DNA of 64,000 bases from Candidatus Obscuribacterales bacterium (GTDB lineage: Bacteria; Cyanobacteriota; Vampirovibrionia; Obscuribacterales; Obscuribacteraceae): positions 1 through 64,000 of the forward strand of contig JAIETZ010000005.1 of assembly GCA_019744775.1 (NCBI GenBank), in the 5' to 3' direction. A program made the translations under genes and the position numbers. Numbering within the stretch: the stretch's first letter is position 1; every line of letters starts with the position of its first letter. Below are positions 12,501 through 18,694 of this stretch, in pieces. The notes under the pieces were generated by a model. The model saw only the letters and a list, made by a program, of their open reading frames with translations. It ran no database searches and was not told the DNA's origin.

Positions 12501-15500
12501 ATGTTGTGTTGTTTGTGGTCTGGTCTATATTGCCGCTGCCGCCTGCAGTCAGAATTATTGTGCCGGCACGCACTGTAGCTCCGTCAATTACGATGTCACC
12601 ATTGGACGTCGTAATAAGATCAAGCACTGTAGTACTTTCGAAAAGTGATTGACCAAGGCTGGAATTGCTGAGCTGCACTGAGCCATTTTGGCTTAAATAA
12701 GCGCTGCCACTGTTTGTGGAGACCATTAGTCCGACGGTTGCATTTGTGTAAAACCGACTGCTGTTTGAAGTGCCGATATTTCCTGCATCAGTTATTAAAG
12801 CAATTACTGGAGCAGTCACCGTTCCGGGTGATTCTCCATGCCTAATGCTGCCGCTTCCGGATGTTACCAGTGTTAGTGATGCGTTACCGTTGACGGTTCC
12901 GTCGACTGTGATATTGCCGTTGCCACCAGTGGTGACTATAGTCAGGTTCTCGGCGCTAACTTGTCCTAGTACCTGGATATTCCCGTTGCCTTGCACAAGC
13001 AAATCGGTGCTGCTCTCCAGAAGACCTGTAGCTGCCACGCTGAGCACGGTGGTATCAAGATTAGAAATAATATTTATGGATGGATTACCATTAGTGTATG
13101 AATGCGTGCCGCTTATAGTAACTTTGTCAGTAGTACTAGTGGATGTGAGGTACACACTGGTAGGTGTTGTGTCGTCAAAGTCGGTAAATTCAATAGTTAC
13201 GTTATCGGGAATATTTTCTGCGGTCAGCCATGGAGCCAACACGGAGGGAGCAATAATGGCATTACCGCCAATTATATTTGGTCCGGATGTTTGCAATGTG
13301 CCTCCGACGCTGCCCAGAGCCTGCAAGGCTAGAATTTGCGCTATGGCGTTAGGGTCATTTACGAGATCCAGACTAGTGAGCAATTGTGGTGTTGAGTCTT
13401 CAGCCTTGGCGTTGATGGTCACGTTTCCGCCAAGTTGAATGGAAGTTACAGCACTGCCATTAAAGGCAACAGTGCCGCCATCAGCGGTTACGTGGTTGTC
13501 CGGAGCTGATGCCGTTAAGCTTTGAGAGCCATAGAATATCTGACCGCCGTTTACTTCTTGGGCCACAAGATTGGCTGGAGCAGTGCCTGTCACATAGGAG
13601 CCTGGATCCGGACCACTGAGAAGATAGACATTCCCAAGGCTGGCTCCGTCACTAATAGCCGTCAAGAACGAATCCTGACCGATGACTATCGTGCCGGCTG
13701 TGTTCAGGTTTTGCAGGTAGACATTACCTTTATTTGCCGAGAGCACGCTACCTGCCTGTACGTTAAGATTTCCGTTGCCGCCTACTATTAGGCTAATCGT
13801 GCCGTTGGCTGAAATACCGTAGTTGTTGGCGACAATTGTGTTGGCGACAATATTTGAAGTTGCAACTTGCACTGTGAAGGTGCTTCCGGACATGCCGGTC
13901 AAATACCAGGCTTCATAGAAAGTGTCGAAATAGTAGGGATCCAGAACCACCTGGTTGACGTTGACACTGCCGGTAGTGCTTATCAGAGTAAGTCCAGCTG
14001 GTGACCATATGTCATTTGTACCAGGTCCGGTTATGGAAAGATTGCCGCCGCTGGTTACAAGTTGAGCTGTACCGGAGCTGTTGATTGTTGGACCCTGGGC
14101 TCCGAACATAGTATAGAAGGGAGAGCAGCCGTAGCAGTAACTTCCCCATGAATCCGTTACTGCTGTGTTGATGATTTCCGATACTATTGTTATTGAGCCT
14201 CCCGAGTTCAATATTGAAATTACGCCGTCATCGTAATTAGGACCCACGGCGGTTATTGTTGCACCATTGTTCAATGCAACGTTTCCATTAGTATTTGAAA
14301 TGTAGACATTGCCTTGAGTAGCATCTAGAATCGATTGATTGGTGATTAGCAAATTGCCGTCGTAATTTAGAATATTGATATTCTTGCCTACGCCACTGCC
14401 GGATTTCAGAACAGACCCGTTGGTTATTGGTAAATCACCACCGTAGTTCTTTATGCTTAAGTTGGAATTGCTTTCGGCAAAAATATAAGTGTGGTTGATG
14501 GTCACAGAGTCATTACTAATAATGCTATTTGTTTCTGTGAAACTATCTTGCAGATTGATGTTATTTGCGGAGATAGAGCTGAATCCGTTGAGGGAAGTTC
14601 CGGTTAATGATAGAGAACCTTGAAAAACGTTCAGCGACGAATTACCGGCTACGCTCATTGAAACGCCGTTACTAAAGGACAAATTTCCTCCTGTGACGCT
14701 GATTGTTGTGTGTGGGGAATCAGGGGCAAGACAGATACCACAGGAATTGAAGTCAATGTAAGGCTGATAGTGAAGTCCGTTTTTCATAGTCAAGTTGCCG
14801 TTACTGACACTCAAATTGAAATTCGGACCATTTGTCGTCAACTGGTAATACACCAGTCCAAAACAAAATCCGCAACTGGAGTTCTGAATAAAGCCATTGT
14901 CCATGGTAAAGTTGCCGTTTGTTACTTGAATGTCTAAGCTTCCAGCCTTAATGTATCCGTATATGTCGGTTTGTCCAGCGCTGGATATGGTCATGGTGTT
15001 AGATAGATTTAGCTCGTTCCACGCGGACAACCCGGAGCCGGCCATTAGCAGGAATCGACCAGAGCCGCTGGCTTTGTTGATATTTATGTGCGGATAACCA
15101 ATGCTAAAAGTGTTGAGGACAAAATTATTGCTGGTGAAAATTGACCAGGTGGCTGTGTCCAAAGAAATTATCGGGTCGTCTATTGTCACCGGCCCAATAT
15201 GGCCTCCACCTGTGGCTGTAAAGCTTGTCGCCCACCAAGTAGCATTGGCTTTAGTTGAGATTTCACCCCATTGTCCGCCGTTTGCTCCATATAGCAAGCC
15301 GCCGTTTTGTACATTGAGATTACCGAGGATTTCGTTGTTTTCACTGGTAAAGACCAGCATTGAAGCGCCTGTGACTAATCCAGAGATTTTTACATCGCCG
15401 AAATAAAGATTGCCGGCAATTGGACATGTGGAACAAGCGCCAGTGTCTACTTGTCCGCCGACGGAAACATAAAGAGTGTCGTTCATCGGATTGAAGACAT

Positions 15501-18339
15501 TGTCCGGCAGGGCTGTATTCAATAAAAGGATATTGCCGAAAGTGTGGGAGCTGTTGGCAAATGAGTAAGTGACACCGCCGTGGCTATCCGTGCTTGTGCT
15601 CAGTGGTCCATTGACTGTTCCGCCGTTTGTGACTATTTGGGGAGGTATGTCTATTGTCCCTAATGTGGCTGCACCTGCTGCAGAGAAGATGAGCAGCAAG
15701 TAGTCGCTACTTGTTGCACCGTGGGGAATGCTGGCGTTAAGCGTGCCGATGAATTCCGCCTGCAGTGCTATCAAATTGCCGTTGGCATCAAGATTGATAT
15801 TTGGAGCATCTATTACACCGCCGCCTCCCAAAGAAAGAGTGCCGTTCGGGTTTTGGATGGTTACATGATCAAGATCGGTAATTGTGCCGTTGTTGCTGAC
15901 AAAACCGGCAGTAATTTCCGTCCCGGTGGTGCCATTAAGCGCATATTCGTTCCAGAGGCGAACGGAGCCATTGCTGCTTGTGGTTATTGTGATGTTGTCT
16001 GCCGTCATCGAGCCGTCGCCTACTCCGAATGGATTGGTCGGTCCAAAGATGATGTCGCCATAAGTATTGTTGTGGGTTATGTCTATGGCTCCTGTGGCTT
16101 CCACGCTGCCGAAATAGAGAGCGCCATTGTCCACGCTTACAGTGAAGTCTGTTGCAGTTGAACCTCCGGTTGAGACCAGTCCACTTAGTGTATTTTGATG
16201 AACGGTGACGCTGCCTCCCGAAACGAAGTTGATAAAACCATTGTTGCTACCATTTACGCTGGTTGTGACGTTAATAAGTCCGTTGCAGCCGCCGCATTCG
16301 CTTACCGTAAGACCGGAACCACCTGCGTTAACAGTTACAGATGATCCTGATATGGTTCCGTTGTTTTCCAGATCGTTTGTATTTATGACTACTGCCTGAT
16401 CTAGGCTGTTGAAGTCATTATTTGTGTAGCCTTGATAAGCGGATATGGCCGCGCCGGTTGCCACTGTAATCTGTCCCGAGGCAGTTATTTCAATTGCCGT
16501 ACCGCTGCCGCCTGAATTGCCCATGATGGTCGAGCCTGCCAGCACATTTAAGTCGCCATTGGTGGTGAGACTGAACAATCCCTGAAAACCGGCTCCATTG
16601 CCGCTCAGATTTAATGGCTGTCCGCCGCTGTCGTTATTTACGTATACGCCTGCTGATATGGAGAATGGTGTCACATACAAGATATTGGAAGATACCGACA
16701 GATTTTCCGTAGCTGTTTCTACTGCATCAACATCCGAGCCGATTGTGCCACCACCGCCTACAGTTAGGACAATGTTTTGTCCTGTTAAAGTACCGGTTGT
16801 TTGTGCAATACCTGTTGTGCCGCCGGAGTAGATCGAAAGAGTATTTGAGGCGGTAACACTATTGCCCAGGGTTACATTACCTGTGGCGTCATAGGTGACG
16901 TTGTTGCCTGCAACAGTTCCACCTGTTGTCGTGTAGCCGCCCGAGGTAAGGGTGATGTCACCGGCTACAGTGCCGGCTGCCGAAAGATTGTCGGTATCAA
17001 TAGTGGTTGTTGCCAGCAGATTTATCTCGCCGCCATTGCCCCCATTGCCGTCCGTTGTAATATTGGCTGTGTCAATAAATGTTGCTGATGTCAGATAGAC
17101 ATGACCACCGTTGCCTGTGCCTGTTGGTGTCGTGACGATATTACCGGTGAATGTAATTCCACCGGTACTTGTTGTAATTTCCACAACACCGCCATCGGCG
17201 TTAAAGCCGACTCCGCCATCGTTATAACTGGCGACATTGAGAATTAAGTCGGGGTCTCCGGTAAGTGCCCAACTTTCCATATAAAAAGGATGTGTGCCAT
17301 CACTGACGGCAAATTTGGCAGTACCACCTTTAACGTTTACATCACCGGCTAAGTCTTGGACGCTCACATTTAAGTGACCGTCATTGGCGTCAAAATTGAC
17401 TTTGTCTCCCAAGAGTTGCCCGCCTAGAACATTTACAGTCGGCTTGAGTACACTTGTATTTAGGATTGAAAGTTCTTTTGAGGCGGATAGAATTCCATTG
17501 AGATTGTTGATATTGAGTTCGTTGGCAATTCCGGAAACTGTTAATTTGCCTGCCATTGCCTGAACCAAACCTGAGTTGATCAAATTAGCTGTAGCCATAT
17601 TGATATTGCCCAAGGTTGCAGCTATTTGCGCCTGGTTGGCAATTGTTGAAGCTTGCATGTTCATATTCTGCATTGCTTGAATGATGCCGCTGTTAACAAT
17701 TGAACCACCAGCCGTCATAGACAAATTACCGGCACTCATAATGGTGCCGGCATTGACGATGTTATTTACTGCGTTGAGATTGAGGTTAGCCAATGTTGAT
17801 GAAATCATGGCACCGGCATTGTTATAAATGTTAGTTGCATTAACCGTCGCTGCCGTAACGGCTGCATTGGAAGAGAAAAAGTTGAGTGTCCCTGAATTGG
17901 ACAGATTGCCTGTCAGATTTAGACTTTGCAAGATTGCTGCATTCTGTGATGCTCTGACGCCTTCCGGAATTACTAAATTGCCTAGTCCGTTGGTCGCATA
18001 GTATTGCAAATGCAATCCACCGCCAATGGCTGCGCCCAAATCATTTAACTGCAAATACTGATTGCCCGTGTTTACGACTTGCCGCACTGCAACCATTTCT
18101 GCTGCCGTCAACATATCTGTCGGACTAATTGTGCGTGCTACGCCTGCTAAGTTAATAGTTGCTTGACCGTCAGGCAATACTGTCGATGCTGCGACACTAC
18201 GATCTGTTGAAGATAAATCAAGGTTGGGAGCGCTAGCTTGCGCAACTGGAGCTTCCTGTGCAAAAGCCGGCGCATAAGCAGCCCAGGGCCACAAAAGCTG
18301 GAAAGCCAATAGAAATACTAAGTACCGACCCATGCCCAT
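1..18339 (-). CDS. Giant secreted beta-strand-repeat (filamentous-hemagglutinin-like) adhesin, C-terminus off the left edge
   Basis: One frame stays open from the ATG at 18337-18339 to base 1, at least 6113 codons. The lines I read codon by codon (1-600) have no in-frame stop, and the translated ends agree in style. The N-terminus (MGMGRYLVFLLAFQ...) is a signal peptide with a likely cut after AFA near residue 27. About 90 residues without obvious repeats follow, then thousands of residues rich in N, G, T, S, V and I with motifs such as GGNVTI, GNLSLTA and GGNGGNIVLTA, typical of beta-helical surface proteins. I do not see a canonical two-partner-secretion NPNGI motif, and no TpsB-type transporter is in the window, so the secretion route is unknown. 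Internal repeats are listed separately. A GGTGGA ribosome site lies about 7 bases upstream; Met3 is an alternative start. Likely role: adhesion or matrix (inference). Confidence 0.85.
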   Translation of the reverse strand, partial: MGMGRYLVFLLAFQLLWPWAAYAPAFAQEAPVAQASAPNLDLSSTDRSVAASTVLPDGQATINLAGVARTISPTDMLTAAEMVAVRQVVNTGNQYLQLNDLGAAIGGGLHLQYYATNGLGNLVIPEGVRASQNAAILQSLNLTGNLSNSGTLNFFSSNAAVTAATVNATNIYNNAGAMISSTLANLNLNAVNNIVNAGTIMSAGNLSMTAGGSIVNSGIIQAMQNMNMQASTIANQAQIAATLGNINMATANLINSGLVQAMAGKLTVSGIANELNINNLNGILSASKELSILNTSVLKPTVNVLGGQLLGDKVNFDANDGHLNVSVQDLAGDVNVKGGTAKFAVSDGTHPFYMESWALTGDPDLILNVASYNDGGVGFNADGGVVEITTSTGGITFTGNIVTTPTGTGNGGHVYLTSATFIDTANITTDGNGGNGGEINLLATTTIDTDNLSAAGTVAGDITLTSGGYTTTGGTVAGNNVTYDATGNVTLGNSVTASNTLSIYSGGTTGIAQTTGTLTGQNIVLTVGGGGTIGSDVDAVETATENLSVSSNILYVTPFSISAGVYVNNDSGGQPLNLSGNGAGFQGLFSLTTNGDLNVLAGSTIMGNSGGSGTAIEITASGQITVATGAAISAYQGYTNNDFNSLDQAVVINTNDLENNGTISGSSVTVNAGGSGLTVSECGGCNGLINVTTSVNGSNNGFINFVSGGSVTVHQNTLSGLVSTGGSTATDFTVSVDNGALYFGSVEATGAIDITHNNTYGDIIFGPTNPFGVGDGSMTADNITITTSSNGSVRLWNEYALNGTTGTEITAGFVSNNGTITDLDHVTIQNPNGTLSLGGGGVIDAPNINLDANGNLIALQAEFIGTLNASIPHGATSSDYLLLIFSAAGAATLGTIDIPPQIVTNGGTVNGPLSTSTDSHGGVTYSFANSSHTFGNILLLNTALPDNVFNPMNDTLYVSVGGQVDTGACSTCPIAGNLYFGDVKISGLVTGASMLVFTSENNEILGNLNVQNGGLLYGANGGQWGEISTKANATWWATSFTATGGGHIGPVTIDDPIISLDTATWSIFTSNNFVLNTFSIGYPHININKASGSGRFLLMAGSGLSAWNELNLSNTMTISSAGQTDIYGYIKAGSLDIQVTNGNFTMDNGFIQNSSCGFCFGLVYYQLTTNGPNFNLSVSNGNLTMKNGLHYQPYIDFNSCGICLAPDSPHTTISVTGGNLSFSNGVSMSVAGNSSLNVFQGSLSLTGTSLNGFSSISANNINLQDSFTETNSIISNDSVTINHTYIFAESNSNLSIKNYGGDLPITNGSVLKSGSGVGKNINILNYDGNLLITNQSILDATQGNVYISNTNGNVALNNGATITAVGPNYDDGVISILNSGGSITIVSEIINTAVTDSWGSYCYGCSPFYTMFGAQGPTINSSGTAQLVTSGGNLSITGPGTNDIWSPAGLTLISTTGSVNVNQVVLDPYYFDTFYEAWYLTGMSGSTFTVQVATSNIVANTIVANNYGISANGTISLIVGGNGNLNVQAGSVLSANKGNVYLQNLNTAGTIVIGQDSFLTAISDGASLGNVYLLSGPDPGSYVTGTAPANLVAQEVNGGQIFYGSQSLTASAPDNHVTADGGTVAFNGSAVTSIQLGGNVTINAKAEDSTPQLLTSLDLVNDPNAIAQILALQALGSVGGTLQTSGPNIIGGNAIIAPSVLAPWLTAENIPDNVTIEFTDFDDTTPTSVYLTSTSTTDKVTISGTHSYTNGNPSINIISNLDTTVLSVAATGLLESSTDLLVQGNGNIQVLGQVSAENLTIVTTGGNGNITVDGTVNGNASLTLVTSGSGSIRHGESPGTVTAPVIALITDAGNIGTSNSSRFYTNATVGLMVSTNSGSAYLSQNGSVQLSNSSLGQSLFESTTVLDLITTSNGDIVIDGATVRAGTIILTAGGSGNIDQTTNNTTFEANSMTLRATSGWIGGPNSTTGLSLALQTQELSASTTGDIYINSTGFDPVTLRNISSGAVLDLEASGSTFTIANGSTVQATWQSGPPALINLTMNFNLLTVESGARLQVNSAGTISISGTSQVTNEGVIATPLGASGGTFYSYTDGFAGATLIGAGNIIGDLHITSTDTSGFDTSVSQNSISGAISINSDSQNIFIQTITGDLTLGAISGSAAIAFTVNNNGNVILNGSTIDLMADTSQINLHSLTGSVTGTLASTLGTLRGSALLNFNITNNDTVNGTRLETIITNYGSITITNTVGDVTVITNSTIYANQGNLTINNLNTTDGQIVIESDAELTASTTGTTLGKIYLVIGGIPSSPDTGPTPSNVTANELNGGVIYFGTGQVNASPSTNTVTADGTNASVVFSIGSAPGPAILLGGNTTITSQTEQTFTPLTSLDLSDASVVTAIENLQTAHYIGGSINTDNTAVILPYILDTSISALNVPNLYQVTLANFDGESVNIDITGASTTSQATVVGTLQFLSASGASVSTLNITSTEPGPAFLGGNSLTLTTGQMTSDGSLTVNVDGAINFYGVLHASTRLTLDTSDNTTDGSITLGYALTNQATAAGAGGAVILNAGTIIDINTINTSGTGIGKGGAITLTAEGDISIVGLVSNGGNIAGGAGNITISSASGAVTLDSITATAQSGNAAGLVSINAFTGFTGGNIESASVSITTEGGQIALIPGSTISINNGNLLLQNNDTVDGTIYLGTNSTFSLTSTLGDIFGNVYIVLGNVPTSPVTGSTPPNMNIYGSPYFGTNSITSNAPVNSISAPSSTVIFNTGSAAATAITVDGNVRIESDVEGTAGSLASLDLTDPFTVNYLVLLQEQAVIGGTLVVTNGIATGGNVILAPTNLPTSLTAYNIPDNVTVTMQGFTGSDFVTIDISGASTSSQAILAGTHEFTGAGAVGQIEVTSTQTGPAFLVNSTGLLTSAGNLSLSAPSVTNEGSITSQSNGTITLITDDFRNDTLTSLVDAGGFGSVIIHPLSSNYVVHVGGAVRGGSALDIIDPDMANIVARNLTIGDSNNTGSLYLADDINVSTLYNLTLLSADTVDMDSQSITLGFNTLSIEAGADAYINGIFGTGTTISITALGVLYINDAIEAVDPGSAFSINGNIHLSGSPIMFNLDPGENINAGTFNGIVTIHPSSAMDINFFTPTQGGVNFDISQNNLDHIRSATLNIGNFTSTDSITLADDVDLGFTSIYRQLNFYTNGSYEYNDFTFDSQSRAVGIYALGAINAGDMTTGSNALVMDALGTVTLNGTISASEVTLAGSPVILNGNVLNAFTSLILRPTTSMAVNVGGTTASGTSFDITAGDLANITTQVLTIGDGLNASSMTVVADLDVSGPIDDPGNYDLVLISNGNFTSQGQTITLGREEFDNSNSLTITTYGSAQVGAIETIANVGAGVYITAGGNLNLNDNIVVTGGTVDNSGRIELRGSPVTFNGNSLDAGPAGFVALAPTSDTIVAIADATGTAAPFDISASDLANITTGTLQIGDIYHTQVLNVEDDIDLSSSYNLVLVSAGAIDRTGISITLGSNNLGLSTNGGLSNLATGDLDISYLFDGNSAWRQAYTGNSNAFTIMTGGSSFTNLASGWIDMGVDGGSITIDAGRNFNYTASGASISFVAGTSSTGGYVGLSNVNLSTSGGDYDITVTGRGDPLLGMGGVQIGSISNSSIAGEVSILADSAVYVGSSSVSRVSNNFSVVADSHINVIGSVVAENIVLHAVDNNGGVSVQDNLYANDSIDISAINVVQLFTVNGSSYIEAPTITITTSADPLSTVIISEGVQVVTPVMNGSSGAITITTPALSNDGLIAALGAGATLTIQAPAGFDLAITAFNDGKLVADPLSGLITFQSADGEVNVTQKQISGIVTGSAATAFYLTSQSGLLTLSDITATNDEITITSGSDIQIIPGSTIVAEGSVAFVTNAANASLIISADSIESASATVDISNFSYVKNDGTITAATGITIENTLSTSADLILTGLGSLVAPSISLESNNGAVIATQNNMQGTVNISSESTLVLSVLNPSSFTPGTMTSTTYGSASLVSSFSNLYAAANSPITFGDAVFATTTGTFGTFTVNSGVLTVTGTGNMVILIRDTDAGITSIDGIATGGGSLYFDTTAAGGLNFTGNLDTRGGADTSGGYVVLGSTNTITTEAILTGGVGGGGTDEERSGGSVIISSAGNISINEYIDARGEELGSGGNVILLSAAGDITFSVTNPLNGNINAVGGSAVFAEGKGGNILIGAGDAVTFNSFIDSSAESSFTSNSRGSAGWIHIAAGSISSTSSIRANGGADFSTASGNGGSINLVAGSISVGGFIDSAGLGSGFGGDITLHAGSNISFLSANATGGRTSVEPINGGNIVIQSDSGTITSIGFLDSSASAFDWLDGGGRAGMIFLVAQGDINGTVSARAEGRSRPGNESSDLPGNGGNIRIETNGEANFGFVSSSAQSVVATRAAANGSAGRIDVLANDNVNASTFKSTGSLSGGNGGDVNITSSTGNVTTSFIFTNAPGYDVFSSDSYGNGGDVSITSAGSVSIGSFIDIGGSANFGNAGSINIQAESNITSTSYLAANGGALGGNGGNIVLTAQHGGIDFDFSLDTAAREGGNGGYIILNAEDGIQATVVATRGGNAFGHGGDIVMTQQGTGSIQLERVDSSTSHNTLVGSSNAGYVSLSSSGNLAVLGDIDAYAEGVSGNGGIVTLSYNSAAGNFVIDSDDNSITNGVKGAIDAYASGSGNGGSVAIANQGGDLNVTLNSRIDVTSFSGVNGSINFNFAPPGSDLNVNATSDVNITGGASGLVAGFIFASGLSITMSMSGTIPALELSELTATNGSISITLANGSLETAVGANLQATQGNITLKHTNTSSGIIFLETGSTLTASATSGSLGNVYISIGDYTAVTGTTPSDVTVDEQNGGQVYFGTNSITSNAPQNFANADGADIVFDTGSRPANAITLNGDVTINATEGGGLTLLNSLDLTDPTVTALIINLQGTMELGGTLIVDGGGIATGGNVIIGPANLAAALTAYNIPQSVTVSMQGFTLSDVVSINIDGSSHTSQAVLNGTYEYIGGSPSAGVVNVSSNQAGPVFLMDSSGLLTSNGSLSLTANGAIQLNGATSAVGAVAITSTNGSLTVNTINTESNTSGNAGAITLTATGAITTINTINSAKISGASGNGGNIILNSGTSTFTLGNTYAYSNSGAPGTLTFYGSGNAASPGSAISIPTVAFQQGATLYFYGFTDSNNQSLSFQSNQDIEVSEINTSNFGTGNAGNISLASTGAITVTSRLATVADSGTGGNVTINSGTSTFNLSSLWTYSSSNTPGTIAFYGSGNPSAPGSAIATPTVTFAFGSDIWVYGSKSSAISSLSFNLANSNTIFSIDTHNSGTGAGGDISLTAANAINVGVNLTTYSNGGAGGNISLNSGTSTFNLTTLNTHGAGGLPGTITFYGSGNYLSPGTAIAVPTVTFLSPSSINAYGNSSSNIPSLSFFLGNSTSLVAIDLFNLGTGSGGSMTLTSAGAISVSQRIDVSSSGGAAGNITLNSGTSTFNLKSLLFQSDASTPGALTFYSSGNPSSPGSPIATPTIAFGTTAIIYGYGNSSGTLPSLSFNLANGNSISAIITSNHGTGNAGDITLTSSNNILVSGLFAEAESGHGGNVSVTSSGDIAGNYVTTSHTGTSGNVTLTSATLNYNSIFAGNGLVTLNPNQVEAVAVGGTSNASPFFVSNDMLTATIAGTVSVSSQSTLAIADNLDVSGSGQGNYNLVFTSTGNFTSAGQTITLGDKSLDVSTLGSINSGVVTGTSNSSVDLSAQTGLVVSGTLNAGNIQLSTNNGHGDVTLSASITAADDISISSSVQIIQTTGTISGTGLTLNAASGIGVSNPIQTAVSSITINNGDSSGAYIHEANGVLIFAVDVAGDFELTSSSGQVRINGATTVIGGSATIIANGDIRVSQDITVDEGNLILQDMNTSSGAIIIDSGTTLSASTTGDTLGRVYIFIGTTLPTGTNTTTPSNVVVNNTNGGVTYFGTNSITASAPDNHVNSNGSAVIFDTGSLSASAISLGGNVTINGTATPDVEGPIYSLDFTDPNLTALIIQLQGESQIGGTLIVNGQGVATGGNAIIGANMLSNTLTGTNIPT
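1500..2930 (-). repeat. Four tandem 357-bp (119-codon) repeats inside the giant adhesin
   Basis: A (T/A/C)CCTGG-type anchor recurs at 1717, 2074, 2431 and 2788, exactly 357 bases apart each time, with similar flanking sequence. The coded unit reads roughly GTITFYGSGN, then SPGTAIA-PTV, a YG-N-SS segment, a NST/NSN segment, and GG(A)GNI-LNSGTSTFNL. The boundaries are approximate because the unit is cyclic; the period is a direct count. The copies have diverged, so this is an old duplication within the protein, not a slippage tract. Confidence 0.8.
3130..3830 (-). repeat. Long-range module copy 2 of the giant adhesin
   Basis: In protein order this shows VYFGTNSITSNAPQNF, a SLDLTDPTVTALIINLQGT segment, GGTLIVDGGGIATGGNVII, an AYNIPQSVTVSMQGF segment, then SNQAGPVFLMDSSGLLTS. 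The copies near 9590 and 13060 follow the same order of motifs. Confidence 0.75.
4140..6000 (-). repeat. Glycine-rich GGNGGN repeat block in the giant adhesin
   Basis: The minus-strand translation repeats short GGNGGNI-LTA cores, for example ALGGNGGNIVLTAQ at 4621-4680. On the plus strand this appears as recurring 'ttgccgccattgcc'-like strings near 4640, 4810, 4920, 5100, 5310 and 5470. Spacing is irregular, unlike the 357-bp block. Such cores fit turns between strands of a beta-helix (inference). Confidence 0.65.
9590..10290 (-). repeat. Long-range module copy 3 of the giant adhesin
   Basis: Same order of motifs as the copy at 3130-3830: SPYFGTNSITSNAPVNS, then ASLDLTDPF, GGTLVVTNGIATGGNVILA, TAYNIPDNVTVTMQGF, and TQTGPAFLVNSTGLLTSAG. 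Confidence 0.75.
10880..11560 (-). repeat. Long-range module copy 4 of the giant adhesin (more diverged)
   Basis: Keeps VIYFGTGQVNAS, TSLDLSDASVVTAIENLQ, an ITGASTTSQATVVGTLQF segment and STEPGPAFLGGNSLTL. It lacks the IATGGN core, which reads differently around 11100-11140. It lies only about 1.3 kb from copy 3. Confidence 0.65.
13060..13760 (-). repeat. Long-range module copy 5 of the giant adhesin
   Basis: Shows QIFYGSQSLTASAPDNHV, LLTSLDLVNDPNAIAQIL, GGTLQTSGPNIIGGNAIIA and TAENIPDNVTIEF in the same order as the other copies. This is the copy nearest the N-terminus. Confidence 0.7.
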
Positions 18340-18694
18340 ATTCGTTCCACCCAAAGGAAGAAAACAGGACTGCCCCAGTTAAATTTGGTTCTGCCGTAGA
18401 ACCGCCTATACCTACATATACCTCATCCCTTGACTACGTAAACTGGTTTTTAAATAACCTCGTAACGATTAGGCTTCAAATTTAAATAGTGATTTCCAAG
18501 ACAGGGTCAGCGTTTCAGGAGACAAGGCATCAGCCGGTTATGAAACTCGTCCAAAAAAAGTAGCAATAATTTTCAGATGGAGAGAGTTTCTTGGCTCAAA
18601 AACGTTGCCGTAGCTGGTCTTAAATTAGTCCTTCGTGATTTCCCCACTGACAGTGGTCAATTTGGATCGTAATCTTGAGCCAAGTATTTAGAGA
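18340..18694. other. Divergent intergenic region between the giant adhesin and the calpain-like gene
   Basis: 355 bases with no credible gene. It must carry the promoter of the minus-strand adhesin. On the plus strand, TTGACT at 18430-18435 and TAAATA at 18451-18456 with a 15-base spacer are a possible sigma70-type promoter. I see no hairpin terminator and none of the short palindromic repeats found elsewhere. Confidence 0.5.
18430..18456 (+). promoter_or_regulatory. Possible sigma70-like promoter for the calpain-like gene
   Basis: TTGACT and TAAATA are separated by 15 bases, shorter than the optimal 17. It lies about 240 bases upstream of the start codon, so a long leader would be implied. 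Pattern match only. Confidence 0.25.

Noticed and set aside
295-16831. Many plus-strand open frames across the first 18 kb (for example 5297-5959 and 12770-13438)
   Set aside because: They run opposite to the giant adhesin frame, have low-complexity compositions rich in P, L, V and A, and show no domain. The continuous minus frame explains them.
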